Positions 1 to 9,125 of a stretch of 37,393 nt of DNA are shown in pieces. The stretch is from Methanobacteriota archaeon (GTDB lineage: Archaea; Thermoplasmatota; Poseidoniia; Poseidoniales; Poseidoniaceae). Where the stretch lies: assembly GCA_011522915.1 (NCBI GenBank), contig WTIA01000073.1:1-37393 (forward strand). Reading direction: 5' to 3'. A program made the translations under genes and the position numbers. How positions within the stretch are numbered: the stretch's first letter is position 1; every line of letters starts with the position of its first letter. The notes under the pieces were generated by a model. That model saw nothing but the letters and a program-made list of their open reading frames with translations. It was not told the origin of the DNA and did not search any database.

Positions 1-234
1 GCCAAGGTATTCGAGGCTGAAGTTCAGCCATCTTGGAGAGAAATCGCTAGCCGCTGGAATCTCTTTGAGAGACTGGAAGGTAGAATTGCAATCGACCGTG
101 TAACTTACGAAGCTCTGCACAAGGGATTGGCTAAGGAATCAATCATTACTCCACAAGGCGAGTTCGCATTGGTAGATGTCGGAGACGAAGGTGTCGAAGA
201 AGGAATGCGAACCTATGCATGGGTTGGCGAGTGA
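1..234 (+). CDS. C-terminal fragment, probable archaeal hydroxymethylglutaryl-CoA synthase
   Basis: Open frame from base 1 to TGA at 232-234: AKVFEAEVQPSWREIASRWNLFERLEGRIAIDRVTYEALHKGLAKESIITPQGEFALVDVGDEGVEEGMRTYAWVGE. The YEALHKG...PQGEFAL tail resembles archaeal HMG-CoA synthases; only the C-terminus is visible. Confidence 0.5.
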   Translation, partial: AKVFEAEVQPSWREIASRWNLFERLEGRIAIDRVTYEALHKGLAKESIITPQGEFALVDVGDEGVEEGMRTYAWVGE

Positions 235-1965
235 TCAATTCAGTATCTTTGCGATATCCACTGCCTGCGGAATTTGAACACCAGCAGCCTTGAACCAATC
301 CTCTATCTCATCGAATTCTTTCTTCTTTGAAATCGCCTTGACTCTAGCACCGATTAGATTCCAAGCGCCCTTTGCAGAAATGCCAGGGATTGCCGCAAGT
401 TGCTTTTCTGAAGCCGTACGCCAGTCCAGCCCAACTTCTATTCCGGTGATTGAGCGAGCACCGTGACCAGTGACCATGATGTTGCTGTAAGTCTCAAGTG
501 GTGCAAGATAATTCATGCCTACAAGAATTGGATATGCACCAATTTGGCGCCCGAACGTGATTCCCGCTTTGCCGTGTACATCGGGTGAGCGAGCCTCGGG
601 CTCTAGATGCCTTGGCAAGCGAGTTCTCCCCTCATGTGCTTCCCACCATACGTCATTGAGTATAGTGCCAGTTGGAAGCATTTCTTCTAGAAGAGGCCCG
701 TCGAATTCATCACGCACTGTTGTTTTGAAAGCCTTGAAATCAGCATCATCGATTTCTTGGAAACCTTCGCCTTCTACTTGGCGAATGTTAACTCTGCGAA
801 TCATGTGACCTTCGTCTTTCAATTCGTTTAGGAGTCTGAGATTTATGTTGTATGTCTCGTTTGTTTCGCCGTTTAGACCGGCGATGAAATTCAAACCTGG
901 TAGTAACTTTGGAAGTCCTCTTTCTCCACGCACACGCCCGTGTTTGTTAATCAGGGCAATAGCGGATTTGAGTTGTTTTGAATCACAGTTTAACCAGTTT
1001 GCTTCATGCACTCTTGGGTCTGCAGACTCAAGTCCAAAAGAGAGTACTGCGCCGTCAGATAGTGTTTCGACTAGGGTCTTTGTGATCTCCTCTGCCTCTT
1101 CTAGGTGTTCTGCAATAATCGAAGGATTACCGTTGTCGGTATGAAGGATTCCTAGGCGCTCATCATCTCTCAAACCGTGCAGCAATTTTGCGATTGGCTC
1201 TGGATTTGGTCGAGGATATTCCATCTCAACAACGCCTTCTGCCATGTAGGTGTAAGTGTCGGTCATGCCTCCTAGCCTTACGTGCTTTACACCCATATCA
1301 TGGGCGATTGACACTTCCTGAATGATGTCCTCTGGACTGCGCCAAATTGGCACGCCTTTCTTTGGTTCAATACAGAATTTGCATCCTCTCTTGTAGCGAA
1401 CGCAGCCTTGGTAAACTTCGACTTCGTAAGTCAAAGGACCGCTCAAATCTGGATTGTGAGTTACTGCCTTGGAGCGAGCACCAGCATGTGCCCAAGCGGT
1501 CCACTGCTCAGCAGTTCGTCGCTGGTGCTTCCATTCGTTTTTCGATAGGAAGTAATCTAGTGTTGCATCGGTATCCTGTAAAGCCAAGAATAGGCTTCTG
1601 CGAAGTGGACTCCAGCCTTGGTGTCTCCATCCCCTAATCGCCCATCCTCCACAGAGGATTGGAGTATCCCCCGGCGTTCCAGAGATTATCTCCTTAGTTT
1701 CACGAAGAGAAATTGGAGTTCCCCTGAGGTATTTTCCTGGGACGATTGCTCCGGCTAGTACTACAACTCCGAGTCGGTTTTCCAGTGATGGAGGATTGAT
1801 TCTGTACGAATCTATGGGACAGTATTCGTATTCGATACCCTTCTCTTCTAAGACTCCGCAAATGTATCTGATGTGAAATCCAACATAAGGTGGGACACCG
1901 AAAGCAGCCGGCTCATCCTCGTAGCCGTCAATGATGAGCCAGGAGGCCTCTCCGGACTCACTCAT
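235..1965 (-). CDS. Radical SAM protein with C-terminal helix-hairpin-helix (COG1031-like)
   Basis: 576 aa ORF; Cys cluster QGCVRYKRGCKFCIEPKKG, and a C-terminal HhH-like stretch AIPGISAKGAWNLIGARVKAI. Confidence 0.8.
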   Translation of the reverse strand: MSESGEASWLIIDGYEDEPAAFGVPPYVGFHIRYICGVLEEKGIEYEYCPIDSYRINPPSLENRLGVVVLAGAIVPGKYLRGTPISLRETKEIISGTPGDTPILCGGWAIRGWRHQGWSPLRRSLFLALQDTDATLDYFLSKNEWKHQRRTAEQWTAWAHAGARSKAVTHNPDLSGPLTYEVEVYQGCVRYKRGCKFCIEPKKGVPIWRSPEDIIQEVSIAHDMGVKHVRLGGMTDTYTYMAEGVVEMEYPRPNPEPIAKLLHGLRDDERLGILHTDNGNPSIIAEHLEEAEEITKTLVETLSDGAVLSFGLESADPRVHEANWLNCDSKQLKSAIALINKHGRVRGERGLPKLLPGLNFIAGLNGETNETYNINLRLLNELKDEGHMIRRVNIRQVEGEGFQEIDDADFKAFKTTVRDEFDGPLLEEMLPTGTILNDVWWEAHEGRTRLPRHLEPEARSPDVHGKAGITFGRQIGAYPILVGMNYLAPLETYSNIMVTGHGARSITGIEVGLDWRTASEKQLAAIPGISAKGAWNLIGARVKAISKKKEFDEIEDWFKAAGVQIPQAVDIAKILN

Positions 1966-1974
1966 TTTTCCACC

Positions 1975-3366
1975 TCATTCCTTTCGAGGTCGGCGCTTTT
2001 TCTTCTTGGCGTCTTCTTCCTCTTCAGCAAGAGCACGCAATTCACGAGCAGATTTGCCACCGGGTTTACCGCCGGATTTTCCTTTATTGTCACGGTTTTG
2101 AGGTTTAGAGACATCGACCTTGATATTGCGTCCCATGAAGTCGCTGCCGTTGAGTTTGCTAACGACTTCTTCACCCTTTGATTCAGGCTGGATGGTAACG
2201 AATGCGAATGCCTTCTTACGGCCAGATCTATCTGTTGCCCACTGGACATGAACAGTGTCACAGTGGTCTTTGAACAGGGCTGACAAGTCATCTTCAGTGG
2301 CTTTGAATGGAAGATTACCAACGTAGAGTCTAGCTCCTTGTGGTCTTGGTGCACGTTTCTTTTTGTCTTCTCTTGGAGCATCGGCATCTCTAACACCGAT
2401 TCTTCGACCCTTGATTTTCTGACCGTCCAAAGCCGCAATTGCAGCGTCAGCCATATCTTTAGATGCAAATGTGATGAAACCGAATCCTCGGAGATTGCCA
2501 TCATCATCACGCATCAATGCGAAATCTGTGACCTTTCCGTGTTTCTTGAACATGTCACGAACTTCATCTTCTTCAGCATCTCTAGATAGTCCGCCGATGA
2601 AGAGTCTGCAACCTGGTGCTGCTTTTTCTCTGCGCCCACGGCCACCTTGGCCACCTTCACCTTCGAATCTGAAGTACTCGCGCTCTCGACCATCTTCACG
2701 AATGTCTTCAGCGATGAAGGTAGCACGACCTGCACTACCCTTTGCGAACAGTGCTTCGGCTTCTCCGCTCCAGCGCTTACCTGCGCCATTCATTGCAGCC
2801 TTTCCAGCTTCTCCCCCAAAATCATCGGCAAGAGCGCGGAATGATTTGTTGCCACAAGTTCTGCAAACAACGTTCCAATCTCCGTTTAATTCAGCTTCGA
2901 AAGTATCGCCACACGGCGGGCACAGTGCCCATAGAACTCCACAGTCATCGTCTTCTCGCATGTCGATTCGAATTACGTTTCCAGCCTCTAGCACCTTTGC
3001 TCTAACGATGTCACGGCGACGTAGTCCGTCCGCAGTGTTGTGAAGGAATCTGTCCGTGATTTTGGTTACGTGGAATTGGGCATACTCTTGGTCTGCCATA
3101 ACCGAGCGATTTGGCTTTCCTTCAACACTGATGATTCTGATTTCACCAGATTTTTCGTTGAGTTTGACGACCTCTCCAATTACGGTATCTCCGACTTGAA
3201 CACGCAACATTTCGTTGTAAGTATTGACGCTAATTACGCCATCAATTTCGCTAACAACGCCTGTTAGTAATGCGATTAGGTTGCCGTTTTCTTCTGCTGT
3301 ACCCTTACCAGGGCTGTTCTTATCTGCAGTTCCTACTACAGTTCCGGGGGTGACGATTGTCGCCAT
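1975..3366 (-). CDS. Exosome Csl4-like subunit (S1 + zinc ribbon) fused to two RRM domains and a basic tail
   Basis: 463 aa. N-term PGTVVGTAD...GTAEENGNLIALLTGVV, S1-like QVGDTVIGEVVKLNEKSGEIRI, zinc ribbon CPPCGD...CRTCGN. RRM1 has LFIGGL and RGFGFITF; RRM2 has LYVGNL and KKAFAFVTI. Tail is KKKKRRPRKE. Confidence 0.9.
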   Translation of the reverse strand: MATIVTPGTVVGTADKNSPGKGTAEENGNLIALLTGVVSEIDGVISVNTYNEMLRVQVGDTVIGEVVKLNEKSGEIRIISVEGKPNRSVMADQEYAQFHVTKITDRFLHNTADGLRRRDIVRAKVLEAGNVIRIDMREDDDCGVLWALCPPCGDTFEAELNGDWNVVCRTCGNKSFRALADDFGGEAGKAAMNGAGKRWSGEAEALFAKGSAGRATFIAEDIREDGREREYFRFEGEGGQGGRGRREKAAPGCRLFIGGLSRDAEEDEVRDMFKKHGKVTDFALMRDDDGNLRGFGFITFASKDMADAAIAALDGQKIKGRRIGVRDADAPREDKKKRAPRPQGARLYVGNLPFKATEDDLSALFKDHCDTVHVQWATDRSGRKKAFAFVTIQPESKGEEVVSKLNGSDFMGRNIKVDVSKPQNRDNKGKSGGKPGGKSARELRALAEEEEDAKKKKRRPRKE

Positions 3367-3391
3367 AATTTCACGCTCATGTTTTGGGGAA

Positions 3392-3406
3392 TCACCCTAC
3401 GGGTGA
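3392..3406. repeat. GTA-loop hairpin TCACCC-TAC-GGGTGA (TCACCCGTAGGGTGA on - strand)
   Basis: Perfect 6-bp inverted repeat with 3-nt loop between the RNA methylase stop and the Csl4 start. Confidence 0.75.
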
Positions 3407-3453
3407 CGGGAAGGGGATAGTTGAGGCGAGGGCTGTTTACTTTTGAACCCCTC

Positions 3454-4014
3454 TCATCGGGTGAAACGCCAACATTTGATCTCGGTAGCACCCATTCTTG
3501 AGTTGTGGTGTTGGTAAGTTGCTGGCATCCTGAACTCTCCTTGAAGGATGACTTCGCCATCTGGCAAATGAGTCGCTGCGGCGCTATGCATCATGTGTAC
3601 TACCGGTGCAGATTCTAGAGCTGAATCGATGAAAGCACGGTCTGCACCGTGAGTCTGGACCCCCCAAGGTGGATTTGTAATTACGATGTCAACCTTTGGC
3701 AATTCTATTTCGCCAACTCTTCCTGTGATTGTCGGTCCGAGTTTTTCACAAAGTTTTGCAGCGTCTTTATCGCACTCAACGAATGTTACCTCTGCCCCCA
3801 ATAATTGGGCTCCATGTCCCAATATGCCATTACCTGCGCCTAAGTCTAGAACCGTTTTCCCATCCAATCCATCATGGGCATCGATTTGTGCAAGCCAAAG
3901 TGCCGCCAAGTCTCCTTCTGTTTGATATTGTTCGAGTTCGACACTATTACAGGGGTGGCTAGGCAGTTTTGACAATTTAATCGCCAATTGGCGAAGCTTC
4001 AATCCAATCACCAA
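3454..4014 (-). CDS. METTL5-like / COG2263 RNA methyltransferase
   Basis: 186 aa; SAM motif VLDLGAGNGILG, catalytic NPPWG, N-term LEQYQTEGDLAALWL. Confidence 0.85.
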   Translation of the reverse strand: MVIGLKLRQLAIKLSKLPSHPCNSVELEQYQTEGDLAALWLAQIDAHDGLDGKTVLDLGAGNGILGHGAQLLGAEVTFVECDKDAAKLCEKLGPTITGRVGEIELPKVDIVITNPPWGVQTHGADRAFIDSALESAPVVHMMHSAAATHLPDGEVILQGEFRMPATYQHHNSRMGATEIKCWRFTR

Positions 4015-4211
4015 CGCTGTTGATTCTGCTGTTGACCGTAGTTCATTTGCTGCATTTGTTGTGCTTGCATTTGCTGCATTTGGTACCTGATAGATTCAGC
4101 TTCCATACGTAGTCTCGCAATCAACTGGTCCCCCGGTTGCTGGCCTCCACAAAATCTGCAGAATCTAGTGCCGTCGTTTTGCATTTGTCCGCACTGTACA
4201 CAGAAAGCCAT
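4008..4211 (-). CDS. Small zinc-ribbon protein with Gln/Met-rich tail
   Basis: From ATG at 4211: MAFCVQCGQMQNDGTRFCRFCGGQQPG..., CxxC...CxxC, then QQMQAQQMQQMNYGQQQNQQRW. Overlaps the methylase start region by a few nt. Confidence 0.7.
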   Translation of the reverse strand: MAFCVQCGQMQNDGTRFCRFCGGQQPGDQLIARLRMEAESIRYQMQQMQAQQMQQMNYGQQQNQQRW

Positions 4212-4249
4212 GATTGTCCCACCCCTAACTTGTCTTTGAACCCTCGCAT

Positions 4250-5275
4250 TCAACTAACCATCTGCATGAATACGGGCCATGTCTCAAAATTCTGGGCTAA
4301 GGCCCTTTCATTGATGTCTTCCAATCTAGAGTCAGACATCATATCAGACGGGTCGACTCCCGCATCAAGTAATTCTTGGACTAAGGCACGGAACTCCTTC
4401 TCGATTGGAGAAGTATCATCGGTTTCTGGTGCGCTAGCAGGTAGTGGTACGCTTTCATCTACGGTTTCTGTCGCATCACTCGATACAACTTCAGTGCCTG
4501 GGAGGGCAACGCTCTCAATCTCTTCAGGTGCTTGTTCGCCTGTATCGTTATCTGATGTAGGTAGGGCTACTTGCTCGACTTCTTGTGGAATCATTTCTGC
4601 AATGAATGCATCTTCTAACTCGGAATTAGAATCCTCATTCGATGTTGGAGTTTGGACCTCAGGCATCGATTCAACAATAGGAACTTCAACGATTTCAGGT
4701 TCGGGTTTTGCAAGCCCGACACCCAAAATTTCTGCTTGTTGTCTTGCTAGTTCCGCAGCTTGCCTGCGCGGCAGTGAAACGAATGCTTTACCCACAAGTG
4801 CGTGTACAGGGTAAGGCAAGAAATACCTCTCCAGAGGAGGCAGGCTAGGATGTCTAAAGCACAAGATAGAGTGCTTCTCAAACGGTCTTTGGTTAGGAAT
4901 ATCCAACGTAAATGGAACCGGAACGATTTCTACGGTACTTCGCAACCAACCTTCTTGTGTGACCAGTTGTTGCATCCAAGGACCCATATCAGCGTTTGAA
5001 ATATTGACAAATTGGAAGGATGCTGCTTTTGGGTCGAAACCTTGCTCACTAATCAGTTGGGCTTCGGCTCTTGGACGATGAAAAATACCCATAACTGGTT
5101 GACCGTGGTCGATCATATCTCCGTGTAATTCCAACAATTTCCTTTCCTTGCGTGGACAAAGTAAGAGAATTTCAAGACGCCCTGCATCGCCGTCCCAAAT
5201 TTCCTGCCAACGAGAATTGGCTTCATCCTTTAATTGTTGAAAGGTCATATTCGGAATCATTGCCGTGACGCCCAT
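4250..5275 (-). CDS. Hypothetical protein, globular N-terminal part and acidic low-complexity C-terminal part
   Basis: 341 aa ORF without competing strand coding; C-terminal half rich in E/D/S/T/P with VALP/VPLP repeats. Confidence 0.65.
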   Translation of the reverse strand: MGVTAMIPNMTFQQLKDEANSRWQEIWDGDAGRLEILLLCPRKERKLLELHGDMIDHGQPVMGIFHRPRAEAQLISEQGFDPKAASFQFVNISNADMGPWMQQLVTQEGWLRSTVEIVPVPFTLDIPNQRPFEKHSILCFRHPSLPPLERYFLPYPVHALVGKAFVSLPRRQAAELARQQAEILGVGLAKPEPEIVEVPIVESMPEVQTPTSNEDSNSELEDAFIAEMIPQEVEQVALPTSDNDTGEQAPEEIESVALPGTEVVSSDATETVDESVPLPASAPETDDTSPIEKEFRALVQELLDAGVDPSDMMSDSRLEDINERALAQNFETWPVFMQMVS

Positions 5276-5305
5276 GCAACCACCAAACCATCCACTACCG
5301 GTTGA

Positions 5306-6271
5306 CTATTTGGTGATGTATGCTTCTCTGACAGCAAATTCAGCCAAAAGTATCACTCCGCCTGCAGCACCTCTAACCGTGTTATGAGAAAGTGCATCGA
5401 ATCGGATAATATTGCCCTCAACCCTAACATTCCCTACGGTTGTTGTCATTCCATTTCCTACCCAAAGATGTGCTTCTCTATTGGGAGATTCATCGATAAT
5501 ATTGTTCACCACTTTTGGGGAAGAGGGTAGATTTAATGTTGGAATTTTCATCAATTTCAAAACTTCTTCAAGCGACGTTTCTCTACTTACCTCAACTCCA
5601 CATGAAACAAAGTGGCCATCTATTTCAGGCACGCGATTACATGATGCGATTACAGGTATTTCCATACCGAGTAGGTACTTTAGTTCAGCAATCAGTTTCT
5701 CCTCTTCTCCAGGTATCATTGGATTTACATTACCAGAAAGAGCATCCTCGTCGAATAATAATTTCCAACCTGCACCAGATAATGCCTGACGGGTGTGAAT
5801 TGTAACCGAGACAAGTCCCAGAGACTTTAGCCCAATAATCGGGGTGATTACCGGCACTACAGTGCAATTTGTTGCACATGCGTGTCCTTCGTATGATTGC
5901 ATATCCTCAGGGTTTACTTCAGGAATCACCAAAGGTATGCCTGCAATTCTTCTGAAGGCACTCGCGTTTGAAAACACGTGGATTCCTCTTGCAACAAGCG
6001 AGGGCTCTACAACTTCGGCTACATTATTCGGTAAAGCAGAGAACGCTATGTCAACATCAGGAATATCGCTCATCGAACACACTAGGATATCGTAACTTGG
6101 CCTGGGAGAATCTAATCTCCACTCTATTTCTTCATGCATTAGCCCAACCGAATTTGGAGAACCTGCAATTGCAACCACGTCAAAGAATGGATGGTCGTAA
6201 AGCAATTCTTGAAGCCGTTGGCCTACTAGGCCGCTAGCTCCCAAAATCGCCACGTTGTACCGACTCATCAT
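5306..6271 (-). CDS. asd: Aspartate-semialdehyde dehydrogenase
   Basis: 321 aa; NVAILGASGLVGQRL, catalytic ACATNCTV, HTRQALSGAGW. Confidence 0.9.
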   Translation of the reverse strand: MMSRYNVAILGASGLVGQRLQELLYDHPFFDVVAIAGSPNSVGLMHEEIEWRLDSPRPSYDILVCSMSDIPDVDIAFSALPNNVAEVVEPSLVARGIHVFSNASAFRRIAGIPLVIPEVNPEDMQSYEGHACATNCTVVPVITPIIGLKSLGLVSVTIHTRQALSGAGWKLLFDEDALSGNVNPMIPGEEEKLIAELKYLLGMEIPVIASCNRVPEIDGHFVSCGVEVSRETSLEEVLKLMKIPTLNLPSSPKVVNNIIDESPNREAHLWVGNGMTTTVGNVRVEGNIIRFDALSHNTVRGAAGGVILLAEFAVREAYITK

Positions 6272-6975
6272 TTCTCCTCGTGTGGTGTGGGGAAGATTCT
6301 CCTTATGATGAGTTTCCTCGCAATTGACGTACCATCTTTGATACTTCCAAGTTTAGCCTCTCCAACCCTTTTCGAATAAGAGATTGGAATATGCCTAATC
6401 GGAATGTCCAAATAAGCGCATGAGGTATACATTTCTGCCTCGATTTCAAATCTCATGCTATTGAGTTGTAATCTGCTTATTGCATCCCTTGAAAATGCCC
6501 AAAATCCTGAACACAAATCGTTGATAGTCTTGCCGTGAAGGGCCACTGCAAGCCAAGTTAAGAGTTGATTTCCAATCCAATTTGTGCTTGTCATCGCATC
6601 TGCCTCAAGATTTCCATGTAATCTATCACCAATCGCAATCCCGCCATTTGGTATCCCATCAACCATTTTTGTGATCTCTTCTGGGTGGTAAGTTCCATCA
6701 CAATCAAGCATGACTAATTTGTCATCACCGCTTTCTAGGAATCTCTCAAAGCCTTGACGCATCCCGATTCCCTTACCTTCTCCCCATTGATTGATTACTT
6801 CACATCCTAGTTCATGAGCGATACTCAACGTGTTATCGCTTGAACCACCATCTACGACTACAACCCTACTGGAGTAGCCCTTTTGCTTAAGTTCCTCGAG
6901 TGGTATTCGCGAGTAAATTTCTTCCAAAGCCCCCTCTTCATCAAGTGTAGGGAGCATGATGAATAGGTTTGACAC
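6268..6975 (-). CDS. Family 2 glycosyltransferase (dolichol-phosphate sugar synthase-like)
   Basis: 235 aa; MLPTLDEEGALEEIYSRIP, VVVVDGGSSDNT, MLDCDGTYHPEEI. Confidence 0.87.
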   Translation of the reverse strand: MSNLFIMLPTLDEEGALEEIYSRIPLEELKQKGYSSRVVVVDGGSSDNTLSIAHELGCEVINQWGEGKGIGMRQGFERFLESGDDKLVMLDCDGTYHPEEITKMVDGIPNGGIAIGDRLHGNLEADAMTSTNWIGNQLLTWLAVALHGKTINDLCSGFWAFSRDAISRLQLNSMRFEIEAEMYTSCAYLDIPIRHIPISYSKRVGEAKLGSIKDGTSIARKLIIRRIFPTPHEEK

Positions 6976-7018
6976 AATACGTGGAGTGCGTAGTAGTTGT
7001 AGTGTCTTTCCCTAAAAC

Positions 7019-9052
7019 CTAGGCCAAATACACAATTTCTATCCAATGAACCCGAATCCCAGTTTCATCAAACAGTGCATCGCCTCTACCCGATGCCCCG
7101 AGGGGATTAATCCATAGTTTTGATTTGCTTGTGATGTCTATTTCAAAACCTCCACCGCCAGCATAAACACAGGTATTGTACCAACCTGAACCTGTTATTT
7201 CCCTTGAGTTGATTACTGCAGAAACCTCTCCAACGAATTCTGTCATAATACAAACCTCGTAAGCAAAACTATCGTTAACTGCGAAGGTGTGTTTGCCCTC
7301 AGTAATGTACAATTTTTCATCTCCGAGGTTGAATGGGTCTCTCTCTCGAAGTTCTGCCCATGGGTCAACTCGCATGTTTTCGCCTTCTACTGAAACGAAT
7401 TCTGAAACCATCATATCATCTTCAAGAATGTAAAGTGTGGATGCTTGGCTAGACCACATCTTTTCCCAATGGATTGAGGCTTGTATGTATTGCATCATCA
7501 CGCCTTTAGGAGAAGCGATGGCGTGTGTAATTCCCAATTCACGTAATTTTGGAATATTGTCTGCTACTATTGCAGTAGTTGCCGCATTTTGAATCGAGTG
7601 TTCTTGTTTGAGGATTCCAAGTGTTGGCACAGTCGTTATTCCAATATGGTCTGGTATCGAATAGATATGGCCCCAGTGTTCATTTTCCGCATAAACTACC
7701 GAGCCTTCTGGAAGGTTGTCCAACGCTTCAATCAAAGCCTCATCTCCATCAGATATTGCATGTAATTCATCGTGCTTTGATAACTCGGAAAGTGCGCTGT
7801 GTGCGATTCCGCACAACAGAAGAGTTACGATCATTATCGCTCTTCCACCATCCGATGAGATACCACCCTCAACCTTTGAAAGACGCATTCCAACAAGTGC
7901 TGCCAGTGGAATATGGAATGCGTGCATACTCATTGAATACAGCGCATAAGATAGCATTGACAGAATAGTAATCCCTTCTAGTCCATCGAAAATGTGGATA
8001 CTTGACAATATCCAATTCAAGCCAAACCAAAGTGCGAAAATCATTGCTTTGCTATCACTTCTCATGGTCCATGCCGACCATATTCCGAGTGGAATCAAAA
8101 GGCCACCATATACCAGCATTGGTGCACCGCCTTGCCAGCCGTACTCAGCGAAAACAGCCTTGCCATCAAAGGTAGGTGTCAAAGCAATTATCACAATAAT
8201 AATCGCAACCGATAAGATTGCAGATTGAACCGTATCTGTTATTGTGAATTCCTTGCCTTTTGTTACCAATAATTGAGCGATAACTAGCGTTGAAACGTAG
8301 ATTAATCCAGTAGGATGAATCATTGCCACGATTAAGGCTGTAATAGCAACAATTTCCCATCTAAGTTTATCTCCAAACATCATCAATACTACAATTAATC
8401 CAAGTTGACTCGCAACAGTTGGATAACCAGAATCAAGATTTTTTGCGAATAGTGCTGGTGCTAGCAACATTGCCATGATTGTCCAATGGCCACAGCCCAT
8501 CTTTTCACCAAGTGCGGCAATTCCCAACAACAAAGCGACAAAACACATTGTCCCAAGCCAAAATACGCTGGCGTGCGGAGCTTCCCCTAACCATGCTGCT
8601 AATGTTGGGAATGCAGGGGGGTAGAGCCATTCACCAATAGAAGGGTCTGACAAAATGAATCCTCCGTTTCGTGATACTGCATCAGTCAAAGAAGCAAATC
8701 CAATCCAATCAACACCCATTGGCCGCATGTATGTCAAAGGGGTCATTGCGATGAAACAAGCAATAACTGTGAAAATCCAAAACCATGAGGTCCTCTCTAT
8801 GTGGTTGGTTAATGGCTCTGGCTCCAATTCAACCCTAATAGATATCATCGCTGAAATATTTGCTAAAATCAACAAAAGTGTAAGTGTTTCAAGACTCCAT
8901 TCAAGTATGAAAGAGATTCCAGCAAGGCCGAGGCAAATCAGTAATCCAATCGCTGGACTGAACATCAAATGTCTCTTCCAATCTCCCTCTGAGTCCATGC
9001 GACGAGCAACCGCATAGCCCGGAAGAATTGCCACTTCTAGGCCAAGAGACAT
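7019..9052 (-). CDS. Large multi-pass membrane protein, possible GT-C-type glycosyltransferase
   Basis: 677 aa; many hydrophobic segments, C-terminal soluble domain; adjacent to the GT2 gene. Confidence 0.6.
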   Translation of the reverse strand: MSLGLEVAILPGYAVARRMDSEGDWKRHLMFSPAIGLLICLGLAGISFILEWSLETLTLLLILANISAMISIRVELEPEPLTNHIERTSWFWIFTVIACFIAMTPLTYMRPMGVDWIGFASLTDAVSRNGGFILSDPSIGEWLYPPAFPTLAAWLGEAPHASVFWLGTMCFVALLLGIAALGEKMGCGHWTIMAMLLAPALFAKNLDSGYPTVASQLGLIVVLMMFGDKLRWEIVAITALIVAMIHPTGLIYVSTLVIAQLLVTKGKEFTITDTVQSAILSVAIIIVIIALTPTFDGKAVFAEYGWQGGAPMLVYGGLLIPLGIWSAWTMRSDSKAMIFALWFGLNWILSSIHIFDGLEGITILSMLSYALYSMSMHAFHIPLAALVGMRLSKVEGGISSDGGRAIMIVTLLLCGIAHSALSELSKHDELHAISDGDEALIEALDNLPEGSVVYAENEHWGHIYSIPDHIGITTVPTLGILKQEHSIQNAATTAIVADNIPKLRELGITHAIASPKGVMMQYIQASIHWEKMWSSQASTLYILEDDMMVSEFVSVEGENMRVDPWAELRERDPFNLGDEKLYITEGKHTFAVNDSFAYEVCIMTEFVGEVSAVINSREITGSGWYNTCVYAGGGGFEIDITSKSKLWINPLGASGRGDALFDETGIRVHWIEIVYLA

Positions 9053-9058
9053 AGACTC

Positions 9059-9075
9059 GCCTTGTCAATCAAGGC
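9059..9075. repeat. Inverted repeat GCCTTG-TCAAT-CAAGGC in divergent spacer
   Basis: Perfect 6-bp stem with 5-nt spacer between the divergent starts at 9052 and 9126. Confidence 0.5.
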
Positions 9076-9125
9076 TTCAAACCTATTTGCGAAGGATGAT
9101 GAATTAGAGCCATTTGGCCTTGTGT

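Noticed and set aside
1962-2510. 182-aa minus-strand ORF overlapping the Csl4-RRM gene
   Set aside because: Alternative frame of a clearly homologous coding region; low-complexity composition and no recognisable domain.
3000-3016. GACGTAGTC within Csl4 as another GTA-loop hairpin
   Set aside because: Only a 3-bp stem and inside coding sequence; expected by chance.
2471-3043. 190-aa plus-strand ORF antisense to Csl4
   Set aside because: Ser/Pro-rich shadow ORF with no domain; the minus frame has clear homology.
4137-4814. 225-aa plus-strand ORF antisense to the acidic protein
   Set aside because: Ser/Thr-rich shadow of an acidic low-complexity coding region, a common artefact.
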